A stretch of 64,000 nucleotides of DNA, taken from positions 1,094,492-1,158,491 of the forward strand of contig NC_048560.1 in the NCBI RefSeq assembly GCF_902806685.2. Direction: 5' to 3'. Made by a program: the position numbers and the translations under genes. Below, in pieces: positions 9,063 to 19,002 of the stretch. The first letter of the stretch is position 1; each line of letters starts with the position of its first letter. The notes below the pieces were generated by a model that was given only the letters and a program-made list of their open reading frames with translations, was not told where the DNA came from and searched no databases. The stretch is from Maniola hyperantus (taxonomy: Eukaryota > Arthropoda > Insecta > Lepidoptera > Nymphalidae).

Positions 9063-9349
9063 ATGGTGGTTTATCCTAATTTCCCATAACATATGGTCAC
9101 CATCGGTCATTCATAGAACGCCCAACGGAATGCGGCCGCTTCCTACATACGTCACAATGACGATAACATTCTTCCTGTCGTCCAAAAGGGCCCTACAGTT
9201 TTTGTTACAGTGTCTAGACGTTATAAATCGCTAGATAATACCCGGCGGGTTTGCTCAGGTTTCTTTGTCACAGTTATAATGCACCTAACACGTTACATTC
9301 CTATTTGTCGATGGAATAGGTACTTACCTTTTATATAATTAATAATTTT

Positions 9350-9423
9350 AATTTTAAATACACATCAAACAGGCGCGATCCCAGGAGACGCGGGTTCGCA
9401 ATTTTTGATGTGTATTTAAAATT
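9350..9423. repeat. 21-bp stem with tRNA-like GC-rich loop
   Basis: AATTTTAAATACACATCAAA pairs exactly with its complement at about 9404-9423. The 34-base loop (GCGATCCCAGGAGACGCGGG) resembles the tRNA-related SINE sequence at 34388-34465. Confidence 0.5.
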
Positions 9424-9474
9424 ATTTAGAAATTTCCTTCAAGTGTAGGTAAAAACACTATAAAAATATAATAT

Positions 9475-9602
9475 ACCTAGCTTATGCTCGCGACTTCGTC
9501 TGCTTGGACTACATAAAGGCAGAGCAATTTCGAAAAATCCTTTCTTAGTGGATACCTACTCTTTACAAAGTACACACCCTCCAAACATGTCTCTAGGACC
9601 AG
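9475..9602 (-). mobile_element. Helitron fragment (Hel-A relative)
   Basis: Starts CTAGCTTATGCTCGCGACTT in minus orientation. The body TACTCTTTACAAAG defines a subfamily also at 21885 and 41812. Confidence 0.55.
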
Positions 9603-9607
9603 CGTCA

Positions 9608-9880
9608 TTAGTATTTTTCAAACCCGCAATGTATAGCATGAAAAACTCGGGTCAATGCCTCGTCTAGGACCGTGGCATTGAATCCAACTGGCCTACTTTC
9701 GCAACGTTCGTTTACCTCTAGCGTCAGACGGATGTTTTATTTGCAATATATCGTAAACTTTCACAAAAGTATAGGATTTTATATATTTTTTTTGCATTGT
9801 TTTGTGGTATCATATCACTGATCATCAGTACTATCACCTGTCTTCGTTTTTGCCAGCGTTCTGGATACACCCTGTATAAA
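9608..9880. repeat. ~270-bp interspersed repeat, copy 1
   Basis: Aligns by eye with 33955-34235 over its length: AGTATTTTTCAAACCC at the left, GCAATATATCGTAAACTTT in the middle, TTCTGG-TACACC at the right. I do not recognise the family. Confidence 0.55.
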
Positions 9881-9900
9881 AATTTGATGTGATGGCCCGC

Positions 9901-10099
9901 GGGGTGATTACGTATCTCGCGACAGGCTTGCGACAGGCGTAAATCTCGCGATCAATGCTGTCAAACCAGTGGCTAGAGAGAGACAGCAATAGGCACAAAG
10001 CAAAATAAGAAGAAGAAGAAGAGAGACAGCAAATGAACTGTCGCATTGCTACTGCTGTCGCGTTGCTGTCGCTACTGCAACGTTTTACGTTATCACCCC
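9901..10099 (+). mobile_element. ~200-bp element with GGGGTGATTACGTA ends
   Basis: The left end GGGGTGATTACGTA and the right end TACGTTATCACCCC are inverted repeats. The body has a GAAGAAGAAG run and GCTACTGCAACG. Other copies are at 18702-18882 and, inverted, at 47150-47340. Confidence 0.6.
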
Positions 10100-10165
10100 G
10101 CCGGGGTTGAGCCCCGGACCCGCTGATTAGGAGGCCAAAGTCTTAACCACTAGGCTATCATCTCA
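10100..10165 (-). mobile_element. tRNA-like SINE head
   Basis: The minus strand has TAGCCTAGTGGTTAAGAC (box A-like) and GGCTCAACCCCGG (box B-like). The body is missing or displaced by the element at 9901. Confidence 0.4.
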
Positions 10166-10309
10166 ATCTAGTGACTGACTCACTACAACGGAAAACGGGG
10201 TTTTGATTTTAATTATCGTCTAGACGTTTAATTATGTGTAATTAATACTCGGAAAGAGCCTATATATGATTATTATATCAGGCCCGATACATCATGATCA
10301 CTGTCAAAA

Positions 10310-11110
10310 GATAGGTCTCTTCTAGTGTTGTTGCGGATGCCAATATTTTGACATCCGCGGATGTGGATGCGGATTATTAGAAGTTTATCTGCAAGCTTCA
10401 TGCGATGCGCTTCGAGTTCAGATGTGATTATTAAAATTGCGGATGTCTGAATTAATGCGGTTGTTCCGCATTTGTGGATGCGGATGCGAATATCCGTAAC
10501 ACCCCTATTGGGTATTTTCCACCAGTTTGCCACTGGGTTCCTCTTCGGCAGGCTATGTAATTGAAACTAATATTCACTGGAGCCAAATTTATTAATTACA
10601 ATTCGCTTTAAAGTAGTCTTACAACGTACCTCTCCTGTGTGTCGTCATGCAGTGCATTTTATACAGATCGGCGAAATGCACTGCATGCACACATATGTTG
10701 TGCGTGTGTGTGCGCTACAGGTATTGTACACTTTTTGATTGGTCACTTAGCGAACGAAGATATCAACTAGCAATCGCGCAAGGCTCGCGCCATTCTGGCC
10801 CCGCCCACTTTCTTTGCAAGCAAATAATATGAATCCGCGTCCGCAAAAGCTCCGCATTAATTGATGCGGATGCGGATATCCGTAACACCCCTGGTCTCTT
10901 CTAGCGACTTCCACATGACACCACGGTCTTGCGCCACCGCCATCCAGCGGCTCTCTTCAAGGAAGTTCACATTTTTTTTTTTTTTTTTATTCAGATACAA
11001 GAATTCGCGAATAGAAGAAGATTCGCGGAATGTTCCGCATTTGCGGATTCGTTTGCGAATATCTGTAATACTCCTGTTGAGTTATGAGTACCATTGTACA
11101 CATTTTTGAT
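10310..11110. mobile_element. cluster of hAT-like elements rich in GCGGATGCGG
   Basis: Three partial or full copies: about 10320-10505, 10719-10892 and 11020-11100. Ends GTAACACCCCTG (complement CAGGGGTGTTAC) and CAGGTATTGTACAC look like hAT termini, and the interior repeats GATGCGGATGCGG. A better-bounded copy is at 49022-49241. No TSD could be assigned. Confidence 0.5.
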
Positions 11111-11125
11111 TGGTCAATTTCAGAG

Positions 11126-11278
11126 CCTCAATAGCTCAACGGTTAAGGAGCGGACTGAATTCCGAAAGATCCGCGCTGGTTCAAATCCCAACCGTTGCAC
11201 TATTGTCGTACCCACTAATAGCACAAGCCTGACGCTTAGTTGGAGGGGAAAGGGGAATGTTCTTTATTAAAAAAAAAT
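11126..11278 (+). mobile_element. SINE-2
   Basis: The head has box A TAGCTCAACGGTTAAGGAG and box B GGTTCAAATCCC; the body has GCACAAGCCTGACGCTTAG and a terminal A run. Other copies: 35090, 35958, 36788, 44893. Confidence 0.7.
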
Positions 11279-11524
11279 AGCAAATGAAGGGTGACCGATC
11301 AATTCACAAAAAACAAATAACAAAGTTTCATTCCACAAACAAATTCTGGCAAAATTGTGAATCATTTTATCATCGTTATACCTACAACTTTTGGTTCTAC
11401 AAATAATTCACTTGATAAACAAATTACCAGACAAATAGTCATTTCTTAAAATACCATTTGACAAACAGTTCATTTCTTAATCGTGTTAATTAGTAAAACA
11501 ACAAATAACATATTATTATCTTCT

Positions 11525-11705
11525 CTATTTATATAAAAATGAATCGCTGAATGTGTTGCTGATCGCAAATCTCGAGAACAGCTGAACCGATTTCCCTAAT
11601 TCTTTTTTCATTATATTCCTTGAAGTACGAGGATGGTTCTTACGGAGAGAAAAATTTAAAAAAAATCACGAAAAAGAATCGACTGTTAGGCGGTAGGTAC
11701 GAAGT
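11525..11705 (+). mobile_element. Helitron-like repeat (CGAAGTTCGCC end)
   Basis: Begins near TTTATATAAAAATGAATCGC, has GAGAACAGCTGAACCGATTT, and ends near ACGAAGTTCGCC. It is a common lepidopteran family whose full copies end CTAGT; this end is lost. Confidence 0.45.
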
Positions 11706-11720
11706 TCGCCGTGGCACAGG

Positions 11721-12016
11721 CACAGAGAACTTAGGCTGCAAGAGCGAGCGAAGCGAGTTCGGGACTCGGGGCACTCTGACTCGGATGGGTTAGGTTAGAA
11801 GGGGATGGCGGGGTCTGTAAAACCCCGCCATCCCCTTCGTTGTTATTTCTTTTTAAACCACCCAGAAAAAGGAGCCCCGCTGACCGGGGCTCCGTCGACC
11901 TGGCCTCCATCGCAGTGGGGGGTTCTCTTCCCTCCCCCTCCACTCACTCCCCCATAAATGAAGTTTACGATAAATGAAAATACAGTCACAGAGAACTTAT
12001 GATGCAAGAGCGAGCG
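11721..12016. repeat. direct-repeat-bounded block with two GC hairpins
   Basis: About 30 bp starting CACAGAGAACTTA is repeated at 11721 and 11987. Between them are two perfect hairpins: 11798-11838 (17-bp stem, arm GAAGGGGATGGCGGGGT) and 11871-11893 (9-bp stem, arm GGAGCCCCG). No coding frame is convincing. It may be the end of a retroelement, but I do not recognise it. Confidence 0.5.
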
Positions 12017-12025
12017 AAAACTCGG

Positions 12026-12171
12026 GTTATTGTAGTTCCATAGTAATATTTTTGGAGCCGGTGCCAATTAGCCGCACGAACCGTCTATCTTAGTTTTCAT
12101 ATTGTTTTGTGTGCCACATGGCACCTCATTGGCACCGACTCCAAAAAATATCACTACAGAACTACAATAAC
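12026..12171. mobile_element. foldback MITE, ~146 bp
   Basis: The arms start GTTATTGTAGTTC and end GAACTACAATAAC. They match for about 45 bp with a few mismatches, through GGAGCCGGTGCCAAT-like sequence. Confidence 0.55.
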
Positions 12172-12354
12172 TCTTGTCTACATAAATATTGGGTAATAAA
12201 TTAAATTATTTCTTACTTTTTATTGTTTGTGGTTATTGAAGTCGGTTTTTTTTTTCTTGAAATTCTTTTATGTTTTCAATGTGTTGATGTAATTTATTGT
12301 AGTTTGTAGTAGTATCATGGATGTGATTGTACCTACATAGCTGTACAACCTTTA

Positions 12355-12669
12355 GGCTGTGAGCACACGATGCGTTGCGGCGCCGCACCGCAAAGATTTC
12401 ACCATATCAGCGGGTACACGAGCGGTGCGGCGCCGCAACGTTGTTATGTCGCAACGGCGCCGTAGCAGCGTTGGACAGTGACGCATAAACAACTGAGCGG
12501 TGCCGCTCCGACGTCGCAACGCATTCACCCCTGCCCGCCTCGTGTCGGTGGTTGCAAGTCCGGTGCGGCGCCGGAGCGCATCGTGTGACATGCCACAGAT
12601 ATTTCTATGTAAGACAACGCAGCGACACCGCACCGCCGCGCCGCCGCAACGCATCGTGTGCCCCCGCTC
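12355..12669. mobile_element. GC-rich inverted-repeat element, 315 bp
   Basis: Inverted ends share GCACACGATGCGTTGCGGCG after a variable outer 8 bp. Further GCGGCGCCGCAACG palindromes lie inside. The flanks are TTA (left) and TAA (right), so a PIF-type 3-bp duplication is possible but imperfect. Overlapping open frames are by-products of the GC repeats. Confidence 0.55.
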
Positions 12670-12755
12670 TAACTTTCAGTAAATTGTGCGTAGTATGTCA
12701 TTTAGATTTCCGTAAGTGTCGAATTGCAGTAGGTACCTACATCGTGGGGCGTAGG

Positions 12756-12917
12756 TATAGTCCGCGACAGGTTGAGATGACAATCAGAGTAAGAGGTGGG
12801 GACATACCGCGCACACCCGCACGTCACCCGCGCTCGCCCGCACCGGGTTAGCGCTGGGGCCGCACGGGTGTGCGGGGCCTCCCCACGCCGATTGCCATTT
12901 CAAGCTGTCACAAAGTA
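12756..12917. mobile_element. Pal-GC palindromic MITE
   Basis: Ends TAGTCCGCGACAGGTTGAG and TTTCAAGCTGTCACAAAGTA, with a GC-rich core containing ACCCGCGCTCGCCC. A diverged but complete copy. Confidence 0.6.
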
Positions 12918-13027
12918 CATACAAGAATGCTGACGTGCTCTAAATCAGATTGCATCATGCATTGCGACAGCATCGTATGATCGGACGACGTGACGCGTGT
13001 TGCACATTAGGTGCTTTTCTTTTATAG

Positions 13028-13190
13028 GTTACACTAGCTGATGCCCGCGTCTTTGCCGCTTTGTTAAATATCCCGTGGGCACTCTTTGATTTTCCGGAAT
13101 AAAAATAGCTTATCTCACTCTCAGGTCTGCAAGAATCACGTCGATTTGTTGCATCCCTCGCGCCTCTCTACCCGCCTTCTCCACTCCTGA
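13028..13190 (-). mobile_element. Hel-B Helitron, 5' truncated
   Basis: Starts ACACTAGCTGATGCCCGCG (minus-oriented CTAG end) and continues through CTTTGATTTTCCGG, then breaks into unrelated DNA. Confidence 0.5.
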
Positions 13191-13380
13191 CCTGCTGGCA
13201 CGTTAGGTAGGTATGTGAAGATTTTTGGTCTTTTCTTTTTTAACATTTCTTTAGGCTTAAACTTTGAGGAACATCAGTCATCACCATAATTATAAGCACA
13301 TTAAATAAAAAGTCCAACCAGGTGTGCCTACCAAATAATTATACCATCAAATTTTTTTTAAGTATGCTCTAATAGAAAAA

Positions 13381-13815
13381 AAACCGGCCCAGTGCGAGCC
13401 AGGCCCGCGCACCGAGGATTCCGTACTACAGTCGTATTTTTTCGACATTTTGCACGATAATTCAAAACTATGATGCATAAAAATAACTAAAAATCTGTTT
13501 TAGAATCCACAGGTGAAGCCCTTTCATATGATATCCCACTTGATATTGTTATCTTACTTTGATAATTGAAAATACTAATTATTAGTTCAAGACCACAATT
13601 TAATTTTTTTTTGTGTGATGTAACCACAAGTTCATTGTTTTTAGATTTTTCCCCTAATGTCATGTATAAGACCTACCTACCTGCCAAATTTCATGATTCT
13701 AGGTCAACGGGACCTGTAGGTTTCTTGACAGACAGACAGACGGACAGACAGACAGACAAAAAAGTGATCCTATATGGGTTCCGTTTTTCCTTTTGAGGTA
13801 CGGAACCCTAAAAAC
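13381..13815 (+). mobile_element. GTTC repeat, near full length
   Basis: Begins AACCGGCCCAGTGCGAGCC, contains GGTCAACGGGA and a GACA microsatellite at 13728-13758, and ends GAGGTACGGAACCCTAA. It is one of the best copies. The family is widespread in Lepidoptera; its transposition class is unclear to me. Confidence 0.65.
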
Positions 13816-14099
13816 CTTAGGGTCAGTCATTAAATTAAAAAAGCTACTCATCGACTAAGAAATTTATGTGTTTTTCTTGCTTATCAAATTCCAACTCTAT
13901 TGCTGTATTGATAAAGTATATTTTTAGTTTCAGTTTTAAGTTGTTACATTGTTAGCTTAATGGTGATAGTAAGAACTTAAGGAAATAAACCTAGTAATTA
14001 TAGTAGGCTTCGAAATTATCCTTAGTGACGTGCTATATTACAAGTTATCGATAAAAAATAATTAAAAAAATTAAATTAACTATAATAATATTAGGTTAT

Positions 14100-14329
14100 A
14101 CTATATGCCCGCGACTACATCCGTGTGGACTACACAAATTTCAAACCCCTATTTTAAACCGTTAGGGGTTGATTTTTCAAATATTCTTTTAGAGCAGATG
14201 TCTACGTCAGGATATGTGCATGCCAAATTTCAACTTGATTTGTACAATAGTTTGAGCTGTGCGTTGATAGATCAGTCAGTCAGACAGTTAGTCAGTCAGT
14301 CACCTTTTGCTTTTACATAATATTTAGAT
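14100..14329 (-). mobile_element. Hel-A Helitron
   Basis: Minus-oriented copy from GCCCGCGACTACATCCGCG-like sequence to the GTCA repeats and TTTAGA. The CTAG terminus is degraded. Confidence 0.6.
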
Positions 14330-14359
14330 GATAAGTGATGATTGCTAATAACATCATTG

Positions 14360-14545
14360 GTCAGCGACTTCGTCTGCGTGGATTGTTTTTTTTTATAATT
14401 CCCGTAGGAACAAATGATTTTCTGGATTAAGAAGAAGTCTATGTTATTTTCCAGGTCTTTAACTGTACACATGCAAAAAATCACGTCAATCCGTTGCTCC
14501 ATTGTGGCATGATTTAAGAACAAATCTACAAACAAAGAAAAGAGC
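14360..14545 (-). mobile_element. Hel-B Helitron fragment
   Basis: Contains GCGACTTCGTCTGCGTGGA, GTCTTTAACTGTACACATGC and CAATCCGTTGCTCC-like sequence in minus orientation. Both termini are missing. Confidence 0.5.
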
Positions 14546-14657
14546 GTGGTGGCTATCATTTAGTGTTAGACTAAGTTAGCGAATCAGCAGGCAGTTTGGA
14601 GTTATACCACTAACATTAGGTATATCCTAGAATTTACATAGTTTTGTGCTTTTACAA

Positions 14658-15045
14658 TAACATCATCATCATCATCATCATCATCAGCCTGTGGACGTCC
14701 ACTGTTGGACATAGGCCTTTCCTAAAAAGTGCCACCACACCCGGTCCTCAGTCTTCCTCACCCAGCCACTTCCCGCCAGCCTCTTTACATCGTCGGTCCA
14801 TCGTGCTGGAGGGCGTCCCACACTACGCTTGCTTAAACGCGGTCACTCAAGGACTTTCTGGCTCCAACGGCCATCGCCTCTACGACAGGCATGACCTGCC
14901 CACTGCCACTTCAGCTTGCTAATAGTTTGGGCTATGTCAGTGACCTTGGTTCTCCCGCGGATCTCCTCGTTTCGGATCTTATCCCTCAGGGAAACTCCTA
15001 ACATAATATCCCTCTCCATAGCTCGCTGAGCGACTTTAAAACATA
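14658..15045 (-). pseudogene. RTE-type LINE C-terminal fragment
   Basis: Starts on the plus strand with an ATC microsatellite and GTGGACGTCCACTGTTGGAC. The minus frame reads MLGVSLRDKIRNEEIRG then KLKWQWAGHACRRGDGRW, the well-known C-terminal region of RTE reverse transcriptases. It is 5' truncated and frameshifted near 14860. Confidence 0.75.
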
Positions 15046-15144
15046 TCACATTACAATAACATATCGATAAACAATCAGTACATCGTACATCACTACTCTC
15101 CACGTTCCTAAGCAATTATAGCTAAATTTTCTCTTCAAACAATA

Positions 15145-15590
15145 GGCTACTTGACTCATATCTAATTTCGTCCAATAAATGATTATTTATTATAGTATTT
15201 TGCTTAAGACAACGAAATATATCAATAACAATTATTAAAAACGCAGGATGGATATATAAATCTAATTTTAAAAAAGACAGTTTTTATTTTTATTTGAAAC
15301 GCAGAAAACGCTGTCAGCCATGATGTGACGTCATTAAATATGTAAACAAAGAAATGTCATCCCTATGTCACGGAAGTTTATGCTGTTGTTTACAAATGCA
15401 TGACGTCAGAGCACAGATAATCAATAGGCCAAACATGGCCGACAGTGTTTTCAGCTGTCTATGAAAAATATATTTTTAAATTAAAGTTTTACGGTTTTTA
15501 GGGCGCAAAAAAATATAGTGTTAATTTTTTTGATCTAATAGGACAAATATTAACCATTTAAGACCTACTTAAAAAAAGTGTCAAGTAGCC
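15145..15590. mobile_element. foldback DNA element flanked by TA, 446 bp
   Basis: Terminal GGCTACTTGAC and GTCAAGTAGCC are inverted repeats next to TA on both sides, as in Tc1/mariner-type MITEs. An inner inverted repeat pairs AACGCTGTCAGCCAT (15308) with ATGGCCGACAGTGTT (15435), both near TGACGTCA. Confidence 0.6.
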
Positions 15591-15867
15591 TATTCTGTTA
15601 GTTTCTGCGTATCGTTTAAATTAAATAGTATTATTCTAATAGTTATTTTCATAAAACAAAGAAATCCTTGTTCCGTGGCTGATTGTTTTATCGGAAATTC
15701 TAATTTCTCTGGAGTAAAAGAGTTTACACAAGAAACAATAGGTATGCCTTAATTACATTTCTAAATTTATACGTTTTCATCAAAATCAAAGTTATCCTTA
15801 AATACCGATATTGATTGAGTTACGTAGGTAATTTAATTAAGACCAATTTTTCAAATGGCATGTAGTT

Positions 15868-16013
15868 TTCCTCACGATGTTTTTCTTCATAGTTTTAATT
15901 AATAAAAACACACATAACTCCGAAAAGTTAGAGGTGTGTGCCCGGGATCGAATCGAACCCCCGACCTCCGATTAGAAGGCGGACGTCCTAACCACTAGGC
16001 TATCACAGCTTCA
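15868..16013 (-). mobile_element. SINE-1, truncated
   Basis: The minus strand has the head TAGCCTAGTGGTTAGGAC and box B GTTCGATTCGATCCC (with a small duplication), then the conserved GTTATGTGTG body; the 3' half and tail are missing. Confidence 0.65.
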
Positions 16014-16225
16014 AGTAAGTACTCGTAAGTAATACGTGGCAGGAAATACGATCTACATAAATTACCTCTGCCTAATATTTTTTTTAATAATAATTTAACT
16101 ATCTTCGTAGATCTTGTTAAAAAAATGTATCGCTGACTCAAATTGATTATGACACTTTTATAATTTTTTATAATATTAATTTACATAAGAAATTAAATAG
16201 TTAGCGAATGAATTAATTCTGAAAA

Positions 16226-16497
16226 AAACCGGCCAAGTGCGAGTCAGGCTCGCGCAATGAGGGTTCCGTATTACAGTCGTATTTTTTCGACATTTTTTTT
16301 TGTGTGATGTAACCACAAATTCACGGTTTTCAGATTTTTCCCCAAATATCAGCTATAAGATCTACCTACCTGCCAAATTTCATGATTCTAGGTCAACGGG
16401 AAGTACCCTGTAGGTTTCTTGACTGACAGACAGACAGACAACAAAGTGATCCTATAAGGGTTTCGTTTTTCCTTTTGAGGTAAGGAACCCTAAAAAA
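16226..16497 (+). mobile_element. GTTC repeat with internal deletion
   Basis: Begins AACCGGCCAAGTGCGAGTC and ends GAGGTAAGGAACCCTAA. The segment after TTTTTTCGACATTTT is deleted relative to 13381-13815. Confidence 0.65.
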
Positions 16498-16642
16498 CAT
16501 TGCGGATAGCAAAAAACGTGGCAAAAACGAGACAGCAGGTGTGTTCCGAAGGACGAATGCCGATGAAAGTCGTTTTGGCGATATTAAAAAGTTAGAGATA
16601 CCTAAACGTGATGTAGAAACCTTCCTGCCGTCCTATAGACAT

Positions 16643-16865
16643 CACATGATCAACCCCTCGTCGGCTCACTACAGAGCACGGGTCTCCTCTCAGAGTGAGA
16701 AGGGTTTGGCCATAGTAGATTGGTAGACTTCACACACCTTTGAGAACATTATGGAGAACTCTCAGGCATGCAGGTTTCCCTCACGATGTTTTCCTTCACC
16801 GTTAAAGCAAGTGATATTTAATAGACTTCACACACCTTTGAAAATATTATGGAGAACTCTCAGGC
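16643..16865 (-). mobile_element. SINE-1 fragment with internal duplication
   Basis: From CATGATCAACCCC to the CACCGTTAAAGCAAGTGATA body, followed by a second copy of AGACTTCACACACCTTTGA (16743 and 16822). The tRNA head is absent. Confidence 0.65.
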
Positions 16866-17011
16866 TCCGCCAAAGACACGCTCCGTATCAGGAAGACCCA
16901 AAAGTCGTTGTGGGAATCGGTATAATCTTTTATAGCAAAATTGCGCAATCAATTTTGGACTAGCCTTTACGCAAATTTAAAAATCTATTAAAAATTATAT
17001 GCTCCTGAAAG

Positions 17012-17221
17012 TCCATACTAATATTATAAATGCGAAAGTGTGTCTGTCTGTCTGCTAGCTTTTCACGGCCCAACCGTTCAACCGATTTTGATGAAATTTG
17101 GTACAGAGTTAGCTTATATCCCGGGGAAGGATATATCTACATTTTATCCCGGAAAATTGAAGATTTCCCACGGGATTTCAAAAACCTAAATCCACGCGGA
17201 CGAAGTCGCGGGCACCATCTA
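17012..17221 (+). mobile_element. Hel-B Helitron, near full length
   Basis: Begins TCCATACTAATATTATAAAT, carries GTCT repeats, and ends with the hairpin CGCGGACGAAGTCGCG and ATCTAG before T. Confidence 0.7.
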
Positions 17222-17224
17222 GTA

Positions 17225-17383
17225 TCTCAATATTTGCTGTAATAGCGGCAATAGAAATACATCATCTGTGAAAATTTCAACTGTCTAACTATCACGGTTC
17301 ATGAGATACAGCCTGGTGACAGACGGACAGCGGAGTGTTAGTAATAGGGTCCCGTTTTGCCCTTTGGGTGCGGAACCCTAAAA
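17225..17383 (+). mobile_element. GTTC-related repeat, subfamily 2
   Basis: Contains CACGGTTCATGAGATACAGC, AGACGGACAG and the end GGTGCGGAACCCTAA. Related copies: 24728 and 47563. Confidence 0.5.
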
Positions 17384-17550
17384 CACTCTCATTCCCTCAT
17401 TCTACAACTATAGGTATAGTACGCGACAAGTCGAGATAGCAATCGGGGTGGGGACGCCCCGCACACCCGCACAGCTAGGGTTGCCAGGCGTCCGGATAAA
17501 GCCGGACATAGGTAGGCTTTTTGATTGAGTGTCCGGCCAAAATAAACAGT

Positions 17551-17711
17551 GGGGCCAATTCTCTGGTACACAATCTCTAAACTAAACTAAAACAACACGT
17601 CTAAATCTATTGCTATCCCTTTCATAATGTTGCTTGCGGAAAAGGATAGCACTAGATTTAGACCTGTTAATTTAGTTTAGTTTAGAGATTGTGTACAAGA
17701 GAATCGGCCCC
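17551..17711. mobile_element. foldback MITE (GGGGCC ends), 161 bp
   Basis: The arms run from GGGGCCAATTCTCT and CTAAACTAAAC inward and are repeated inverted up to GAATCGGCCCC. Core GCTATCCCTTTCATAATG. Related copies: 51268-51434, and half copies near 50572 and 51105. Confidence 0.65.
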
Positions 17712-17896
17712 AATGTCCGGCTTGTCCGACTTTTGTTAGGCTTTTTACATTTCGCAAACGAGCGTGGCCGAGCGCAGGCGAGTCGACTGTCCGTCGCTTC
17801 CGCACGCGGCAGTGCCGCCTAACAACAAGATTTATGAGAATAATAAAAAAGCTTGATTTTACATACAATTTTTTTGTCGTACCTATTAATACTAAT

Positions 17897-18565
17897 TCGC
17901 AGAAGAACAAAAGCGACCGACATAGCTCAAAGGATTAGCGCGCTGAAGTGGCAATGGGCAGGCCATGTCTGTCGCAGAACCGATGGCCGATGGGGCAGAC
18001 GTGTTCTGGAGTGGAGACCGCGTACCGGTAAGCGCAGTGTAGGACGACCCCCCGACCCCCCGCCCGCTGGACCGATGACCTGAAGAAGGTGGTGGGGAGC
18101 GGTTGGATGAGGAAGGCGGAGGACCGTGTGTTTCGTCCGCGGTTCGCGGAGCCAGATAAATCCAAAATAAACCCGATTATAGTGTAAATCAGTTGCTAGT
18201 ATTACCTTGTAAGGTGTTCTGCTCCTCGTAAGATGAACGTCGGGCCCGACTCTTGCTTGTACTCTTTGCACTTCACTTTTGTTTAGTGGTGGAATGTTCG
18301 TGTAATGTGGTATTGCCGAAATATAGCCGAAAGAATTAAAACTATACCGAGATGTGGCGGCGAGCAGCGGCCGATCCAACCGAAAAAGTGTAGTGTCCTT
18401 GACAGTGACAACGTCACTGTCAGAAAATAAACGAAAACTGACTGTTTGACGTGTGGAGTTACCAGTTAACAATTAATTACCAAACACCGTGTTTGGTGGC
18501 GCGCTCTTGGAAAGGCCTATGTCCAGCAGTGGACGCAAACAGGCTGATGGATGGATGATTAATAC
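17897..18565 (+). pseudogene. RTE-type LINE C-terminal fragment, interrupted
   Basis: The plus strand reads ALKWQWAGHVCRRTDGRWGR and GKRSVGRPP, then a GSGWMRKAEDR block, is interrupted at 18130-18485, and resumes with WWRALGKAYVQQWT-like sequence to a GATG tail. This is the RTE C-terminus; it has lost all upstream domains. Confidence 0.7.
18130..18485. mobile_element. 356-bp insertion with 7-bp TSD, unassigned
   Basis: The RTE sequence is broken by 356 bp starting GTTTCGTCCGCG and ending ATTACCAAAC, flanked by ACCGTGT at 18123-18129 and 18486-18492. The ends share only about GTTT/AAAC. No open frame on the sense of the host; the long minus-strand frame running through it is incidental. Seven-bp duplications fit hAT or P-like elements only loosely. 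Confidence 0.6.
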
Positions 18566-18701
18566 TAAGACACAAAATCCTCAATAATGTAGGGTGTCCG
18601 GCCTTTCTACCCAAATGTCCGGCCAAATTTTCTGGTCTGTCTGGTTATTAGGTTTGGTGACCTGGCAACCCTACGCACAGCCCTCGCACTAACCGGCGCG
18701 G

Positions 18702-18882
18702 GGCTGATTACGTATCTCGCGACAGGCTTGCGACAGACGTAAATCTCGCGCTCATTGCTGTCAAACGTCCGGCTAGAGAGAGACAGCAATAGCCACAAAG
18801 CAAAATAAGAAGAAGAAGAAGAGAGACAGCAAATGAACTGTCGCATTGCTACTGCTATCGCTACTGCAACGTTTTACCGGTG
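18702..18882 (+). mobile_element. GGGGTGATTACGTA-type element, copy 2
   Basis: Same body as 9901-10099 with CTCGCGACAGGCTTGCGACA and the GAAGAAGAAG run; ends diverged. It sits in the right half of the Pal-GC MITE. Confidence 0.55.
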
Positions 18883-19002
18883 TGTGATACCGCGAGTGAG
18901 ATGCGGGTGTACGGGGCGTCCCCCGCTTCATACTTCGATTGCTATCTCGACCTGTCGCGTACTATACTTAGATACCTTTTTTACTATCCTAACCTAATTT
19001 AC

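Larger units (their letters stand above)
17476..18673. mobile_element. hAT element, 1198 bp, with cargo of younger insertions
   Basis: Ends TAGGGTTGCCAGG and CCTGGCAACCCTA form inverted repeats flanked by the exact 8-bp duplication CGCACAGC (17468-17475, 18674-18681). It encodes no transposase. Its own DNA consists of short GTCCGGC-rich segments; the rest is inserted material (17551-17711 and 17897-18565). Confidence 0.75.
17400..18965. mobile_element. Pal-GC MITE opened by nested insertions
   Basis: The left half is at 17405-17475 (TAGTACGCGACAAGTCGAG) and the right half at 18674-18701 and 18883-18965 (CTCGACCTGTCGCGTACTA). Everything between consists of a hAT element and a GGGGTGATTACGTA-type element. 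Comparison with 63318-63459 shows the joined halves are colinear. Confidence 0.65.

Noticed and set aside
11783..11797. Telomere-type TTAGG repeats
   Set aside because: Only about two units (GGTTAGGTTAG), too few to claim telomeric DNA or a telomere-targeting LINE.
12352..12851. Overlapping GC-rich frames of about 100 codons on both strands
   Set aside because: Explained by palindromic repeats of the 315-bp inverted-repeat element and the neighbouring Pal-GC MITE.
17927..18472. 181-codon minus-strand open frame
   Set aside because: It crosses the junction between an RTE fragment (antisense to its coding strand) and the 356-bp insertion, so it is a chance frame.
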